From contig NZ_JAMRYR010000002.1 of the NCBI RefSeq assembly GCF_028437565.1, positions 248,001 to 312,000 of the forward strand: a stretch of DNA of 64,000 nt, in the 5' to 3' direction. The notes beneath the pieces are model-generated. The model was not told where the DNA came from. It saw only the letters and a list, made by a program, of their open reading frames with translations, and made no database searches. Below, piece by piece: positions 41,611 to 50,254 of the stretch (the stretch's first letter is position 1; each line of letters starts with the position of its first letter). This DNA is from Actinomyces sp. B33. Lineage in GTDB: Bacteria; Actinomycetota; Actinomycetes; Actinomycetales; Actinomycetaceae. The translations under genes and the position numbers were made by a program.

Positions 41611-43737
41611 TCAGTGCTGGGGGGTCATCTCGACGGCGCACTCGTCGTCGGGGACGAACCCGGCGTCGAGGATGCCGACGAGGTTGGCGACCTGCTCGTC
41701 CTTGGTGCGGCCCAGGCCCGAGGGGGTGATCGTGTTGGTCAGCGAGATGCCGTCCAGCGCGTCGTTGTAGTCGAGCTTGCCGACCGACAGCATGGAGGCG
41801 ACCATGCCGTGCGTGTCGATGCCGTTCTCCGGGTTGGCGCCCGGCGCGAACGGGGTGCCGGCGCGGTGCCCGGACGGGAAGTTGCCGGTGGCCTTGCCGT
41901 AGACGACGTTCGAGGTGATCGTCAGCACCGACTGGGTGGGGATCGCGTCGCGGTACATCGGGATCGCGCGGATCTTGTCCATGATCGTGTGGACGATGGT
42001 CGCGGCGATGTCGTCGGCGCGGTCGTCGTCGTTGCCGTAGGTCGGGAACTCGCCCTCGGTCGTGTAGTCGACGACGAGGCCGGTCTCGTCGCGCACCGGC
42101 GTGACCTTCGCGTACTTGATGGCCGACAGGGAGTCGGCGACGATCGACAGGCCCGCGATGCCGCAGCCCATCGTCCGGATGATCTCCGAGTCGTGCAGGG
42201 CCATCTCGATGGACTCGTAGGCGTAGCGGTCGTGGCAGTAGTGGATGATGTTCAGGGCCTCGACGTAGGTGCCGACGACCCAGTCGAGCATGTCCTCGTA
42301 CTTGGCCCAGACCTCGTCGAAGTTGAGCGGGCCGTCGCCGACGACGGGGTCCATGCCCGTGACGATCTGCTTGCCGCTCATCTCGTCGCGGCCGCCGTTG
42401 ATCGCGTAGAGCAGGGTCTTGGCGGCGTTGACGCGCGCGCCGAAGAACTGCATCTGCTTGCCGACCTTCATGGGGGAGACGCAGCAGGCGATGGCGGCGT
42501 CGTCGCCCCAGTGCTCGCGGATCTGACCGTCGGACTCGTACTGGATGGAGGAGGTCTCGATCGAGATCGCGGCGCAGAACTCCTTGTAGCCCTTGGGCAG
42601 GTTCTCGTCCCAGAAGATCGTGATGTTCGGCTCGGGGGCCGGGCCGAGGTTGCGCAGCGTCTGGAGGAGGCGGAAGGAGGTCTTGGTGACCAGGGTCCTG
42701 CCATCGTCGCCGAAGCCGGCGTCCGACCAGGTCGCCCAGTAGGGGTCGCCGGAGAAGATCTGGTCGTAGTCGATGGTGCGCAGGAAGCGGGTGATGCGCA
42801 GCTTGATGACGAGGGCGTCGATGATCTCCTGCGCGCCGGACTCGTCGAGGACGCCGTTCTTCAGGTCGCGCTCGAAGTAGATGTCGAAGAAGCCGGACAG
42901 GCGGCCGATCGACATCGCGGCGCCGTCCTGGGACTTGACCGAGGCGAGATAGCCGAAGTAGGTCCACTGGACCGCTTCCTGGGCGGTGCGGGCCGGCCCG
43001 GAGATGTCGAAGCCGTAGTCGGCGGCCATCTTCTTGAGCTTCTTGAGGGCCTTGATCTGCTCGGAGTGCTCCTCGCGGTAGCGGGCCCAGTGCTCGGAGA
43101 AGGGCTGGTCGACGTAGCGGTCCTTGGACTCCTGCTTCTCCTCGATGAGGCGGTCGACGCCGTAGAGGGCGACGCGGCGGTAGTCGCCGATGATCCGCCC
43201 GCGGCCGTAGGCGTCGGGCAGGCCGGTGATGATGTGCGAGGAGCGGGCGGCGCGGATGCGCGGGGTGTAGATGTCGAAGACCGCGTCGTTGTGGGTCTTG
43301 CGGTACTGGGTGAAGATCTTCTTGACCTCGGGATCGACCTCCTTGCCGGCCTCCTTGATCGCGGTCTCGACCATGCGCCAGCCGCCGTTGGGCATCATCG
43401 CGCGCTTGAGCGGGGAGTCGGTCTGCAAGCCGACGACGACATCGTCGTCGTCGCAGATGTAGCCGGGCTTGAAAGCGTCGATGTCGGCGGGCGTGTGGGT
43501 GTCGACGTCGAGGATGCGGACCTTGCGCTCCTCGGACAGGTACTCCTTCTCGAGGACGTCCCAGACCCGCAGGGTCTTGTCGGTCGGCCCGGCGAGGAAG
43601 GAGGCGTCGCCCTCATAGGGCGTGTAGTTGCGCTGGATGAAGTCGCGGACGTCGATCTCGTGGTCCCACGCGCCCCTGTCGAATCCGGCCCAGGCCTCCG
43701 CGGTGAGGTCGTCGGCAGTGGTCTGCTCGTTCGTCAT
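41611..43737 (-). CDS. pflB: pyruvate formate-lyase core, lacking its glycyl-radical domain
   Basis: 708 residues from ATG 43737 (GAGGAAAC upstream). Converts pyruvate + CoA to acetyl-CoA + formate under anoxia. The active-site pair falls at Cys418-Cys419 in AIACCVSPMKVG, the same numbering as E. coli. The sequence follows PFL to THGMVASMLSVGKLDYNDALDG and ...NLVGILDAGF, then stops after a short unrelated tail (VPDDECAVEMTPQH). The last roughly 60 residues with the radical glycine are missing and are supplied by the next gene. No formate transporter is nearby. Confidence 0.93.
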   Translation of the reverse strand: MTNEQTTADDLTAEAWAGFDRGAWDHEIDVRDFIQRNYTPYEGDASFLAGPTDKTLRVWDVLEKEYLSEERKVRILDVDTHTPADIDAFKPGYICDDDDVVVGLQTDSPLKRAMMPNGGWRMVETAIKEAGKEVDPEVKKIFTQYRKTHNDAVFDIYTPRIRAARSSHIITGLPDAYGRGRIIGDYRRVALYGVDRLIEEKQESKDRYVDQPFSEHWARYREEHSEQIKALKKLKKMAADYGFDISGPARTAQEAVQWTYFGYLASVKSQDGAAMSIGRLSGFFDIYFERDLKNGVLDESGAQEIIDALVIKLRITRFLRTIDYDQIFSGDPYWATWSDAGFGDDGRTLVTKTSFRLLQTLRNLGPAPEPNITIFWDENLPKGYKEFCAAISIETSSIQYESDGQIREHWGDDAAIACCVSPMKVGKQMQFFGARVNAAKTLLYAINGGRDEMSGKQIVTGMDPVVGDGPLNFDEVWAKYEDMLDWVVGTYVEALNIIHYCHDRYAYESIEMALHDSEIIRTMGCGIAGLSIVADSLSAIKYAKVTPVRDETGLVVDYTTEGEFPTYGNDDDRADDIAATIVHTIMDKIRAIPMYRDAIPTQSVLTITSNVVYGKATGNFPSGHRAGTPFAPGANPENGIDTHGMVASMLSVGKLDYNDALDGISLTNTITPSGLGRTKDEQVANLVGILDAGFVPDDECAVEMTPQH

Positions 43738-44163
43738 GTTTCCTCTTCTCGGTGTGGTGGCGCCTCCCCGGTCCGGGGCGGCGGGCGGAGGATCGGGACT
43801 CCGTCGTCGTGCCTCGTGGGCATCTGGGTCCATTGTCCTCCGGCTGTTGACAATCCGCTAGGCGGCTGGGTCGAGTGTCCTATGCGGTACCTCTCAGGAG
43901 TCGTTGATCGGCGCGCGCGACCCCTCAGTGATGGGACTTAGGTCCTTGATTGATCGTTCGCTCCATTCGATCCCCGCACGAGACCGCGGGCCCCGCCGAT
44001 TCGGCGAGCGCGCCGGGAGGCGCCGAACGCGACCGCGCGATGAAGGAGGCCCCGATGAGCCCGGGTATGCATGAAACATTCAGGAAGAGGCGATACAACT
44101 CTCATCCCGTCGTGCCGACACGGCACCCGCGCAACGAAAGAACGAGAACGGAGAGCACAACGG
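43738..44163. other. divergent control region between pflB and the PrsW operon
   Basis: 426 bases without a convincing gene. It holds the DosR-like palindrome at 43933-43946, a possible pflB -10 (TAGGAC on the minus strand, 43877-43882), several TTGAT pieces, and a strong Shine-Dalgarno sequence (AAGGAGG) ahead of ATG 44055. The frame from that ATG runs into the next gene out of frame and looks non-coding. Confidence 0.5.
43933..43946 (-). promoter_or_regulatory. DosR-like palindrome upstream of pflB
   Basis: GGGACTTAGGTCCT matches 11 of 14 positions of the DosR core GGGACTTTAGTCCC. It lies about 195 bases before pflB and 220 bases before the divergent 206-residue gene. Weaker than the box at 40164. 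Confidence 0.35.
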
Positions 44164-44784
44164 ATGGAGCACATGCGAGCACTCGGGCACGGACGCCCCG
44201 GCGCCGACGCCGAGCCCGCCCCCCTCGGTGTGAAAGGGGGGACGGAAGGAGCCGGGCGACGGCGCGAGGGGATCGCGGACGCCGTGAGAATCGTCGGACT
44301 CCTCGCGCTCCTGCCGACGATCCTCGGCATCGGCGCGGCCCTGACCCCCCAGCCCGAGGCGACCGCCCGGAGCGTCGACTCGATCACGCTCGAGGACGCC
44401 AGCTCGATCGCGACCATCGTTCCCGCCGACGGGTGGCAGGTCGAAGGCGACCACGGGAAGGACTGGGTGACCCTCGTCAAGGACGGCGTCCACGCGCGGG
44501 TCAACTTGCGAGGAACCGTCGAGGATCCGCAGACCGCATGGCCGCGCCACGTCGCCCAGCTCGCCGCCACCGGATTCGCCGTCTACTACGACGACGCCTC
44601 GGGCCGGTGCGTCACCATCGACCCCGCGAACAACGAGGAGGGGACCTGCGCTCGCAGGATCGAGGGGTCGGCCCTCCTCGTCGCCCTCGTCTCAGGCGCC
44701 GACAGCGCCGGGGTCGGCGAGCATCTCGTCGAGACCGCGCAGATCAGCGAGGACTCCGACGCAATCGAGGAGGAAACGGAATGA
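44164..44784 (+). CDS. membrane-anchored hypothetical protein coupled to PrsW
   Basis: 206 residues, not recognised. A charged Gly-rich cytoplasmic segment (about 1-42) leads to one membrane helix (IVGLLALLPTILGIGAALT, about 44-62). An exported domain follows with SIATIVPADGWQVEGDHGKDW and a cysteine pair (GRCVTIDP and GTCARR). The acidic C-terminus ends DSDAIEEETE. ATG 44164 is preferred; ATG 44173 is possible. It overlaps prsW by four bases. The single-pass topology and coupling make it a candidate substrate or regulator of that protease, by inference only. Confidence 0.7.
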   Translation: MEHMRALGHGRPGADAEPAPLGVKGGTEGAGRRREGIADAVRIVGLLALLPTILGIGAALTPQPEATARSVDSITLEDASSIATIVPADGWQVEGDHGKDWVTLVKDGVHARVNLRGTVEDPQTAWPRHVAQLAATGFAVYYDDASGRCVTIDPANNEEGTCARRIEGSALLVALVSGADSAGVGEHLVETAQISEDSDAIEEETE

Positions 44785-45785
44785 CGCTCGACTCGTGGCG
44801 CAACGCCCCGGCACTGGCCATCACCTACTGCTGCCTCGTCCTGGTCGGAACGGCGGGCCTGTCCTGGGTCCTCAGCTCGATCGCCCACGGCTTCTCCTGG
44901 CCGATCCTCGCCGCGACCGCGGTCGTCCTCCTCGGCCTCCTCCTCATCGGGATCATCGTCGGCGTCGACGTCTACCGCGCGCGCCGCTGGAGCGCCCTCG
45001 TCCTGGGCGCGCTCATCGGCGGGACGCTCGCCCCATGGCTGTCGTCCTTCGCCAACGACTCGTTCGAGACGATCGTCAAGCGCCTCCTCGGCGAGCGCAC
45101 CGCCTCGACCTGGGGGCCGGCGATCATGGGCCCCCTCGACGAGGAATGGATCAAGGGGGTCGGGATCCTCGCCGTCCTCCTGCTCATCGGGCGCTCGCGG
45201 ATCCGCACGATCGACGGATTCCTCGTCGGCGCCTTCGCGGGCCTCGGATTCCAGATCTCCGAGGACCTCTATTACGCGATCGCCGGCATGAGCTCCAACC
45301 TGACGTCGGACATCAGGGGAGCCCTCCTCGTCTCGGCGATCCGCCTGGCGACCAGCCTGTGCTCCCACTGGGTGTTCTCCGCCTTCGTGGGGACAGGGAT
45401 CGCCCTCGTCCTCGCGCGCCGCTCACCCGTCCGAGGCGGTGCCCTGATGCTCACCGGCTGGGGACTCCACTTCCTGTGGAACTCCCCGACGGAGACCTTC
45501 ATCGACCCGCTCTTCATCCTCGTCAAGGCCGTCCTCGTCTTCGCCGCCTTCTTCGTCCTCGCCTCCTGGGTCAACGCCGACGAGGGGAGCGGTCTGGCCG
45601 CCCGCGCCCAGGAGGCCGGCCTGCCCTTCTCCTCGTGGAGGGACGCCCGGCGCGCCCGGCGAGCGATGGGCAGGAAAGAGCGCCGCGAGTCGAGAACGCG
45701 CTGGCGCGAACAGGTCGCCGCGCTCAGGAGGGCCATCGACCCCGACCCGGCCGACGAGCCCGCCGCGCCGACCCGCGCGCGGTGA
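44781..45785 (+). CDS. prsW: PrsW-family intramembrane metalloprotease
   Basis: 334 residues with about eight membrane segments. The family motifs are present: EEWIK (EExxK) in GPLDEEWIKGVG, FQISED (FxxxE), CSHWVFSAFVG and GLHFLWN (metal-binding histidines). PrsW proteases cleave membrane-anchored proteins such as anti-sigma factors in Bacillus. A basic cytoplasmic tail (ARRARRAMGRKERRESRTRWRE...) follows the last helix. GAGGAGGAAACGG precedes the ATG. The frame is open back to 43950, but that part is the antiphase of the preceding gene. Confidence 0.85.
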   Translation: MTLDSWRNAPALAITYCCLVLVGTAGLSWVLSSIAHGFSWPILAATAVVLLGLLLIGIIVGVDVYRARRWSALVLGALIGGTLAPWLSSFANDSFETIVKRLLGERTASTWGPAIMGPLDEEWIKGVGILAVLLLIGRSRIRTIDGFLVGAFAGLGFQISEDLYYAIAGMSSNLTSDIRGALLVSAIRLATSLCSHWVFSAFVGTGIALVLARRSPVRGGALMLTGWGLHFLWNSPTETFIDPLFILVKAVLVFAAFFVLASWVNADEGSGLAARAQEAGLPFSSWRDARRARRAMGRKERRESRTRWREQVAALRRAIDPDPADEPAAPTRAR

Positions 45786-45829
45786 TGACCGCATGGCGGG
45801 GAGCGGTCCCCGACGACGCGGCGAAGCCG

Positions 45830-45835
45830 TAGACT
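45830..45835 (+). promoter_or_regulatory. candidate -10 of hom-thrB operon
   Basis: TAGACT lies 46 bases before the hom GTG. The same hexamer precedes tig. Confidence 0.45.
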
Positions 45836-45875
45836 CGGGGCGCCCCCGCCCGATGGAACAACCCGAGGAGCCCGC

Positions 45876-47183
45876 GTGCCCGAGTCCCCCGCCCCCCTGC
45901 GCATCGCCGTCCTCGGAGCAGGAACCGTCGGGTCCCAGGTGATCCGCCTCCTGCACGACCAGCACGACGACTTCGCCGCCCGCTCCGGCGTGGCGATCAG
46001 CGTCGAGAAGGTCCTCGTGCGCGACCCCGGCGCCCCCCGGGACGTCCCGATCGACCCGGCGCTGCTGACGACCGACCCCGTCGAGGCCATCGACGGAATG
46101 GACATCGTCATCGAGCTCATCGGCGGGATCGAACCGGCCCGCTCCCACGTCCTGCGCGCCCTCGAGCAGGGGATCTCCGTCATCACCGGCAACAAGGCCC
46201 TCCTGGCCGCCCACGGGCCCGAGCTCTACAACGCCGCCGCGGCCTCGGGCGCCGACCTCTACTACGAGGCCGCCGTCGCCGGGGCGATCCCCGTCGTCTA
46301 CGGGCTGCGCGAATCGCTCGCCGGCGACCGGATCACCCGGATCATGGGCGTCGTCAACGGGACGACGAACTTCATCCTCGACGCCATGTCGGCCCAGGGC
46401 CTGAGCTACGAGGAGGCCCTCGCGCGAGCCCAGGAGCTCGGCTACGCCGAGGCCGACCCCAGCGCCGACGTCGACGGCCTCGACGCCGCCGCCAAGTGCT
46501 CGATCCTCGCGTCCCTGGCCTTCCACTCGCGCGTCGGCCTCGACGACGTCGCCGTCGAGGGCATCGCCTCGATCACCGCCGAGGACATCGCCGAGGCCGC
46601 CTTCTTCAACCGGACGATCAAGCTCCTAGCCATCGCGGAGCGCCGGATCGGCGAGGACGGGGCCGAGGGCGTCGCCATGCGGGTCCACCCCGCCCTTCTG
46701 CCGCTCGACCACCCGCTCGCCAGCGTCGACGGAGCCTTCAACGCGATCCTCGTCGAAGGGGAGGCCGCCGGGCGCCTGATGTTCTACGGGCAGGGGGCCG
46801 GAGGGGCCCCGACGGCCTCGGCCGTCCTCTCCGACCTCGTGGCCGCCGCGCACCACCGCGCCTACGGCGGGCACGCGCCGCGCGAATCCGTCTACGCCCG
46901 CCTCCCGATCCTCGACCCGGGGATCGCGCGGACCCGCTACCAGATCCGTCTCCAGGTCGAGGACCGCCTCGGGGTCCTCTCCGACGTCGCCGGGATCTTC
47001 GCCCGCCATGGGGTGTCGATCCACTCCGTCCACCAGCGCGACGACAAGGAGCCCGGCGCCTGCGTCATCGTCGCGACGACCCACCTGGCCCGCGAGGCCG
47101 ACCTGCGGGCCGTGACCCGCGCGCTCGGCCAGTCGCCCGCGGTTCGGGAGGTCGCCTCGGCGATCCGCGTCGAGGGGGAGTGA
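45876..47183 (+). CDS. hom: homoserine dehydrogenase
   Basis: 435 residues. Reduces aspartate semialdehyde to homoserine, the branch to Thr and Met. NAD(P) fold GAGTVGSQV at 14-22, then catalytic region ITGNKALLAAHG and GVVNGTTNFILDAM. The C-terminal ACT domain (LQVEDRLGVLSDVAGIFARHGVSI) is the usual site of threonine feedback control. GTG 45876 is preceded by GAGGAG. thrB begins two bases after its stop. Confidence 0.95.
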   Translation: MPESPAPLRIAVLGAGTVGSQVIRLLHDQHDDFAARSGVAISVEKVLVRDPGAPRDVPIDPALLTTDPVEAIDGMDIVIELIGGIEPARSHVLRALEQGISVITGNKALLAAHGPELYNAAAASGADLYYEAAVAGAIPVVYGLRESLAGDRITRIMGVVNGTTNFILDAMSAQGLSYEEALARAQELGYAEADPSADVDGLDAAAKCSILASLAFHSRVGLDDVAVEGIASITAEDIAEAAFFNRTIKLLAIAERRIGEDGAEGVAMRVHPALLPLDHPLASVDGAFNAILVEGEAAGRLMFYGQGAGGAPTASAVLSDLVAAAHHRAYGGHAPRESVYARLPILDPGIARTRYQIRLQVEDRLGVLSDVAGIFARHGVSIHSVHQRDDKEPGACVIVATTHLAREADLRAVTRALGQSPAVREVASAIRVEGE

Positions 47184-47185
47184 GC

Positions 47186-48139
47186 ATGCGCCTGCGCGAG
47201 GACTTCGTCGCCGTCCGCGTCCCCGCGTCGACGGCGAACATCGGCCCCGGGTTCGACTCCCTGGGCATGGCGCTCGACCTGTGGGACGAGATCAGCGTCC
47301 ACGCGACCGCGGGCGCGACCGCGGTGACCGTCGAGGGGGAGGGGGCCGGATCGGTCCCCGACGGCGAGGACCACCTCGTCGTTCGCTCCCTGCGCATGGC
47401 CCTCGATCGCATCGGCGCACCGCAGATCGGCATCCGGATGCGCTGCCTCAACCGCATCCCCCATTCGAGAGGGCTGGGGTCGTCGGCCTCGGCGATCGTC
47501 GCCGGCATCGCCCTGGCCCGCGCCCTCGTCGGCGAGGAGGAGGTCCTGAGCCCCCAGGAGATCCTCGACCTCGGATCCCAGGTCGAAGGGCACCCGGACA
47601 ACGTCGCGCCCGCCGTCCTGGGCGGGGCGACGGTCTCGTGGATGGACGGGGACCGAGCGGGCGCGGTCCGCGTCGACCCGCCCGAGAGCATCGCCCCCGT
47701 CGCCTTCATCCCCGGCTTCGACCTGCCGACCTCGACGGCCCGTCGAGTCCTGCCGGACGTCGTGCCCCACGAGGACGCCCGGTTCAACCTCGCGCGCGCC
47801 TCCCTCCTGACGGCCCTCCTGACGGGCGCGGCCCGGCCCGCGGGCCCCGTCTCCTTCCACGACCTGCTCATGGAGGCGACGCTCGATCGGCTCCACCAGG
47901 AGCAGCGACGGGCCTCGATGGAGCCCTCCCTCGCCCTCGTCGACTGGTTGCGGGGGGCGGGGATGGCGGCCGTCGTCTCCGGGGCGGGGCCGACCGTTGT
48001 CAGCCTGGAGGCCGTCCCCGCGAGCGTGCGCCGAGACGCCGAGGCCGCCGGGTGGCGGGTCCTCGACGCCCCCGTGGCCGCGTCGGGCGTGAGGATCACC
48101 CGCGGGCGCCTCGCGGGCCCGACGGGGGCCGCCGACTGA
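47186..48139 (+). CDS. thrB: homoserine kinase
   Basis: 317 residues, a GHMP kinase that phosphorylates homoserine for threonine synthesis. PASTANIGPGFDSLGMAL is motif 1, IPHSRGLGSSASAIVAG the phosphate-binding motif 2, and VVSGAGPTVVSL motif 3. ATG 47186 sits seven bases after GAGGGGG inside the end of hom; a GTG at 47180 overlapping the hom stop is less well placed. thrC is not in this cluster. Confidence 0.95.
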   Translation: MRLREDFVAVRVPASTANIGPGFDSLGMALDLWDEISVHATAGATAVTVEGEGAGSVPDGEDHLVVRSLRMALDRIGAPQIGIRMRCLNRIPHSRGLGSSASAIVAGIALARALVGEEEVLSPQEILDLGSQVEGHPDNVAPAVLGGATVSWMDGDRAGAVRVDPPESIAPVAFIPGFDLPTSTARRVLPDVVPHEDARFNLARASLLTALLTGAARPAGPVSFHDLLMEATLDRLHQEQRRASMEPSLALVDWLRGAGMAAVVSGAGPTVVSLEAVPASVRRDAEAAGWRVLDAPVAASGVRITRGRLAGPTGAAD

Positions 48140-48149
48140 ATCAGTCGGC
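48131..48149 (+). terminator. hairpin at the thrB stop, possible terminator
   Basis: GCCGACTGA and TCAGTCGGC flank one base and include the thrB stop codon; the sequence CTGTGATCTTGT follows. Confidence 0.4.
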
Positions 48150-48194
48150 CTGTGATCTTGTCCGCAGCCGCGCCCCCACGGGCCCCGGCGATGT

Positions 48195-48222
48195 TTGCAT
48201 GAGGCCCCGGGATTGGTAGGAT
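48195..48222 (+). promoter_or_regulatory. rho promoter (-35 TTGCAT, -10 TAGGAT)
   Basis: TTGCAT at 48195-48200 and TAGGAT at 48217-48222 are 16 bases apart, the best-matched promoter pair in the window. Transcription from about 48229 would give a leader of about 133 nt before rho. Confidence 0.6.
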
Positions 48223-48361
48223 CCGAAGACAGGTCCTCGTGACCGGCCGCCCAGCGGCATCCCCACGACGTCGGACGATCCTCTTTCCTCCGCGTCCGCC
48301 TTCCCCGCTTTCCAGGGGGCTTTCACCTGCCCGGATCGGGCACATCCAGTAAGGATCATTC

Positions 48362-50086
48362 GTGAGCAACGAACAAGGCGCCACCCAGGCGAAGAGCCCG
48401 CTCTCGGCGATGAAGCTCGCCGAGCTCCAGGCGCTGGCCTCGTCCCGGGGCCTCAAGGGCATCTCCAAGATGCGCAAGTCCCAACTGATCGAGGCCCTCA
48501 GCGACGCCGCTCCCGCCTCGACCGCCCCCGCCCGCGCCCGCGCCGAACGCGCGCCCCGCCGTGCCCCGGCCCAGGAGGCGCCCGCGGCCTCCTCCGGGGA
48601 GCAGGCCGCGCAGGCCGGCCCCGCCGACGCCCCCGCGCCCGAGCCCCGCAAGTCGCGGCGTCGTCGCGCCGCCACGCAGGACGTCGTCGACCCCGCGCGC
48701 CTGACCCTCGACCTGCCGGCCCCCGTGCCGCCCTCGGAGCCGGAACCCCGCTCCGAAGCCGCCCAACGCCCCGCCGAGGCCCTCGACTCCATCGAACTGC
48801 CCGACGGCGACGACTCCGACTCCCGGGGGAGGGGACGCCGCGACCGCGGGCGGCGCAACCGTCGCGAGCGCGACCGCGATCGGCAGGGCAACCGCCGTGA
48901 CCGCCCCCGCGAGCGAGACGGGCGCGACGAGCAGCCCCTGCGCGACGACGAGCAGCTCGCCCCCATCGCCGGCATCCTCGACGTCCAGGACAACCACGCG
49001 TTCGTGCGGACCTCCGGCTACCTGCCCGGCCCCAACGACGTCTACGTCACCCTCGGCAACGTCCGACGATGGGGCCTGCGCGCGGGCGACGCCGTCATGG
49101 GCGCCGTCCGCCAGCCCCGCGAGGGCGAGCGCCAGCAGCGACAGAAGTACAACGCCCTCGTGCGCGTCGACTCCGTCAACGGGATGAGCGTCGACGAGGC
49201 GAAGGCCCGCCGCGAGTTCGGTAAGCTCACGCCCCTCTACCCGGCCGAGCAGCTGCGCATGGAGACCTCCGCGAAGGCCTACACGCCGCGCGTCATCGAC
49301 CTCGTCGCCCCCATCGGCAAGGGGCAGCGCGGCCTCATCGTCTCCCCGCCCAAGGCCGGGAAGACGATGGTGATCCAGCAGATCGCCAAGGCCATCGAGC
49401 TCAACAACCCCGAGGTGCACCTCATGGTCGTCCTCGTCGACGAGCGCCCCGAAGAAGTCACCGATATGCGCTCGATCGTCAACGGCGAGGTCATCGCCTC
49501 GACCTTCGACCGCCCGGCCTCCGACCACACGATCGTCGCCGAGCTGGCCATCGAGCGCGCCAAGCGCCTCGTCGAGCTCGGCCAGGACGTCGTCGTCCTC
49601 CTCGACTCCCTGACCCGCCTGTCGCGCGCCTACAACCTCGCGGCCCCCGCCTCCGGGCGCATCCTGTCGGGCGGCGTCGACGCCTCGGCCCTGTACCCGC
49701 CGAAGAAGTTCTTCGGAGCCGCCCGCAACCTCAAGGAGGGCGGTTCGTTGACGATCATCGCCTCGGCGCTCGTCGAGACCGGGTCGAAGATGGACGAGGT
49801 GATCTTCGAGGAGTTCAAGGGCACCGGCAACATGGAGCTGCGCCTGTCGCGCCAGCTGGCCGACCGTCGGATCTTCCCCGCGATCGACGTCAATGCCTCG
49901 GGCACCCGCCGCGAGGAGATGCTCTTCGCCCCCGAGGAACTGCGGATCATGTGGAAGCTGCGCCGCGTCCTGGGCACCCTCGACCAGCAGCCCGCCCTCG
50001 AGCTCGTCCTCGACAAGCTCAAGGAGACCCAGTCGAACGCCGAGTTCCTCATGCTCGTGCAGAAGACGACCCCGAGCGTCGACTGA
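48362..50086 (+). CDS. rho: transcription termination factor Rho
   Basis: 574 residues. N-terminal Rho-N/SAP-like part (MKLAELQALASSRGLKGISKMRKSQLIEAL), then a long low-complexity insert, first Ala/Pro-rich and then Arg/Asp-rich (about 155-200), as in other actinobacterial Rho proteins. The RNA-binding domain begins near GILDVQDNHAFVR. Walker A PPKAGKTM is near residue 330 and MVVLVDERPEEVTDM follows. Hexameric RNA helicase. GTG 48362 with AAGGAT upstream. A long leader suggests autogenous control, as known for rho in enteric bacteria. Confidence 0.96.
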   Translation: MSNEQGATQAKSPLSAMKLAELQALASSRGLKGISKMRKSQLIEALSDAAPASTAPARARAERAPRRAPAQEAPAASSGEQAAQAGPADAPAPEPRKSRRRRAATQDVVDPARLTLDLPAPVPPSEPEPRSEAAQRPAEALDSIELPDGDDSDSRGRGRRDRGRRNRRERDRDRQGNRRDRPRERDGRDEQPLRDDEQLAPIAGILDVQDNHAFVRTSGYLPGPNDVYVTLGNVRRWGLRAGDAVMGAVRQPREGERQQRQKYNALVRVDSVNGMSVDEAKARREFGKLTPLYPAEQLRMETSAKAYTPRVIDLVAPIGKGQRGLIVSPPKAGKTMVIQQIAKAIELNNPEVHLMVVLVDERPEEVTDMRSIVNGEVIASTFDRPASDHTIVAELAIERAKRLVELGQDVVVLLDSLTRLSRAYNLAAPASGRILSGGVDASALYPPKKFFGAARNLKEGGSLTIIASALVETGSKMDEVIFEEFKGTGNMELRLSRQLADRRIFPAIDVNASGTRREEMLFAPEELRIMWKLRRVLGTLDQQPALELVLDKLKETQSNAEFLMLVQKTTPSVD

Positions 50087-50100
50087 CACTCGCCGTACAA

Positions 50101-50137
50101 CGGGTGCGCCCCGGAGCCTAGCTCCGGGGCGCACCCG
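50101..50137 (+). terminator. intrinsic-like terminator of rho
   Basis: A perfect 17-bp stem (CGGGTGCGCCCCGGAGC and complement) with a CTA loop, 14 bases after the rho stop. Confidence 0.75.
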
Positions 50138-50254
50138 AGCAGGGGTGCTCGCCGTGCACGGCAGCGTCTGCTCGCTGTGCAATTCCTGGGCGCGAGGAAT
50201 CGGTATTCATGCCACACCCGCCGGGTTCCCGGTGCGCTGGAGCCGGTGATCGGC

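Noticed and set aside
41274-41737. Possible frameshift or sequencing error splitting pflB
   Set aside because: The core has its own tail and stop, 85 untranslated bases with a hairpin follow, and the small gene has its own Shine-Dalgarno sequence, start and new leader. One indel cannot restore a normal PFL.
43901-43957. FNR/CRP-type site suggested by TTGAT pieces upstream of pflB
   Set aside because: The half-sites do not form the TTGAT-N4-ATCAA dyad; only isolated halves occur.
44055-44163. A leader peptide gene from ATG 44055 behind a strong AAGGAGG
   Set aside because: The frame does not close before the next gene and its composition is that of a shadow frame. The Shine-Dalgarno sequence may be coincidental.
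43950-45785. A 611-codon frame that would add 277 residues to PrsW
   Set aside because: The extra part is extremely Arg-rich and overlaps the better-composed 206-residue gene in another frame. A Shine-Dalgarno-led ATG starts PrsW at 44781.
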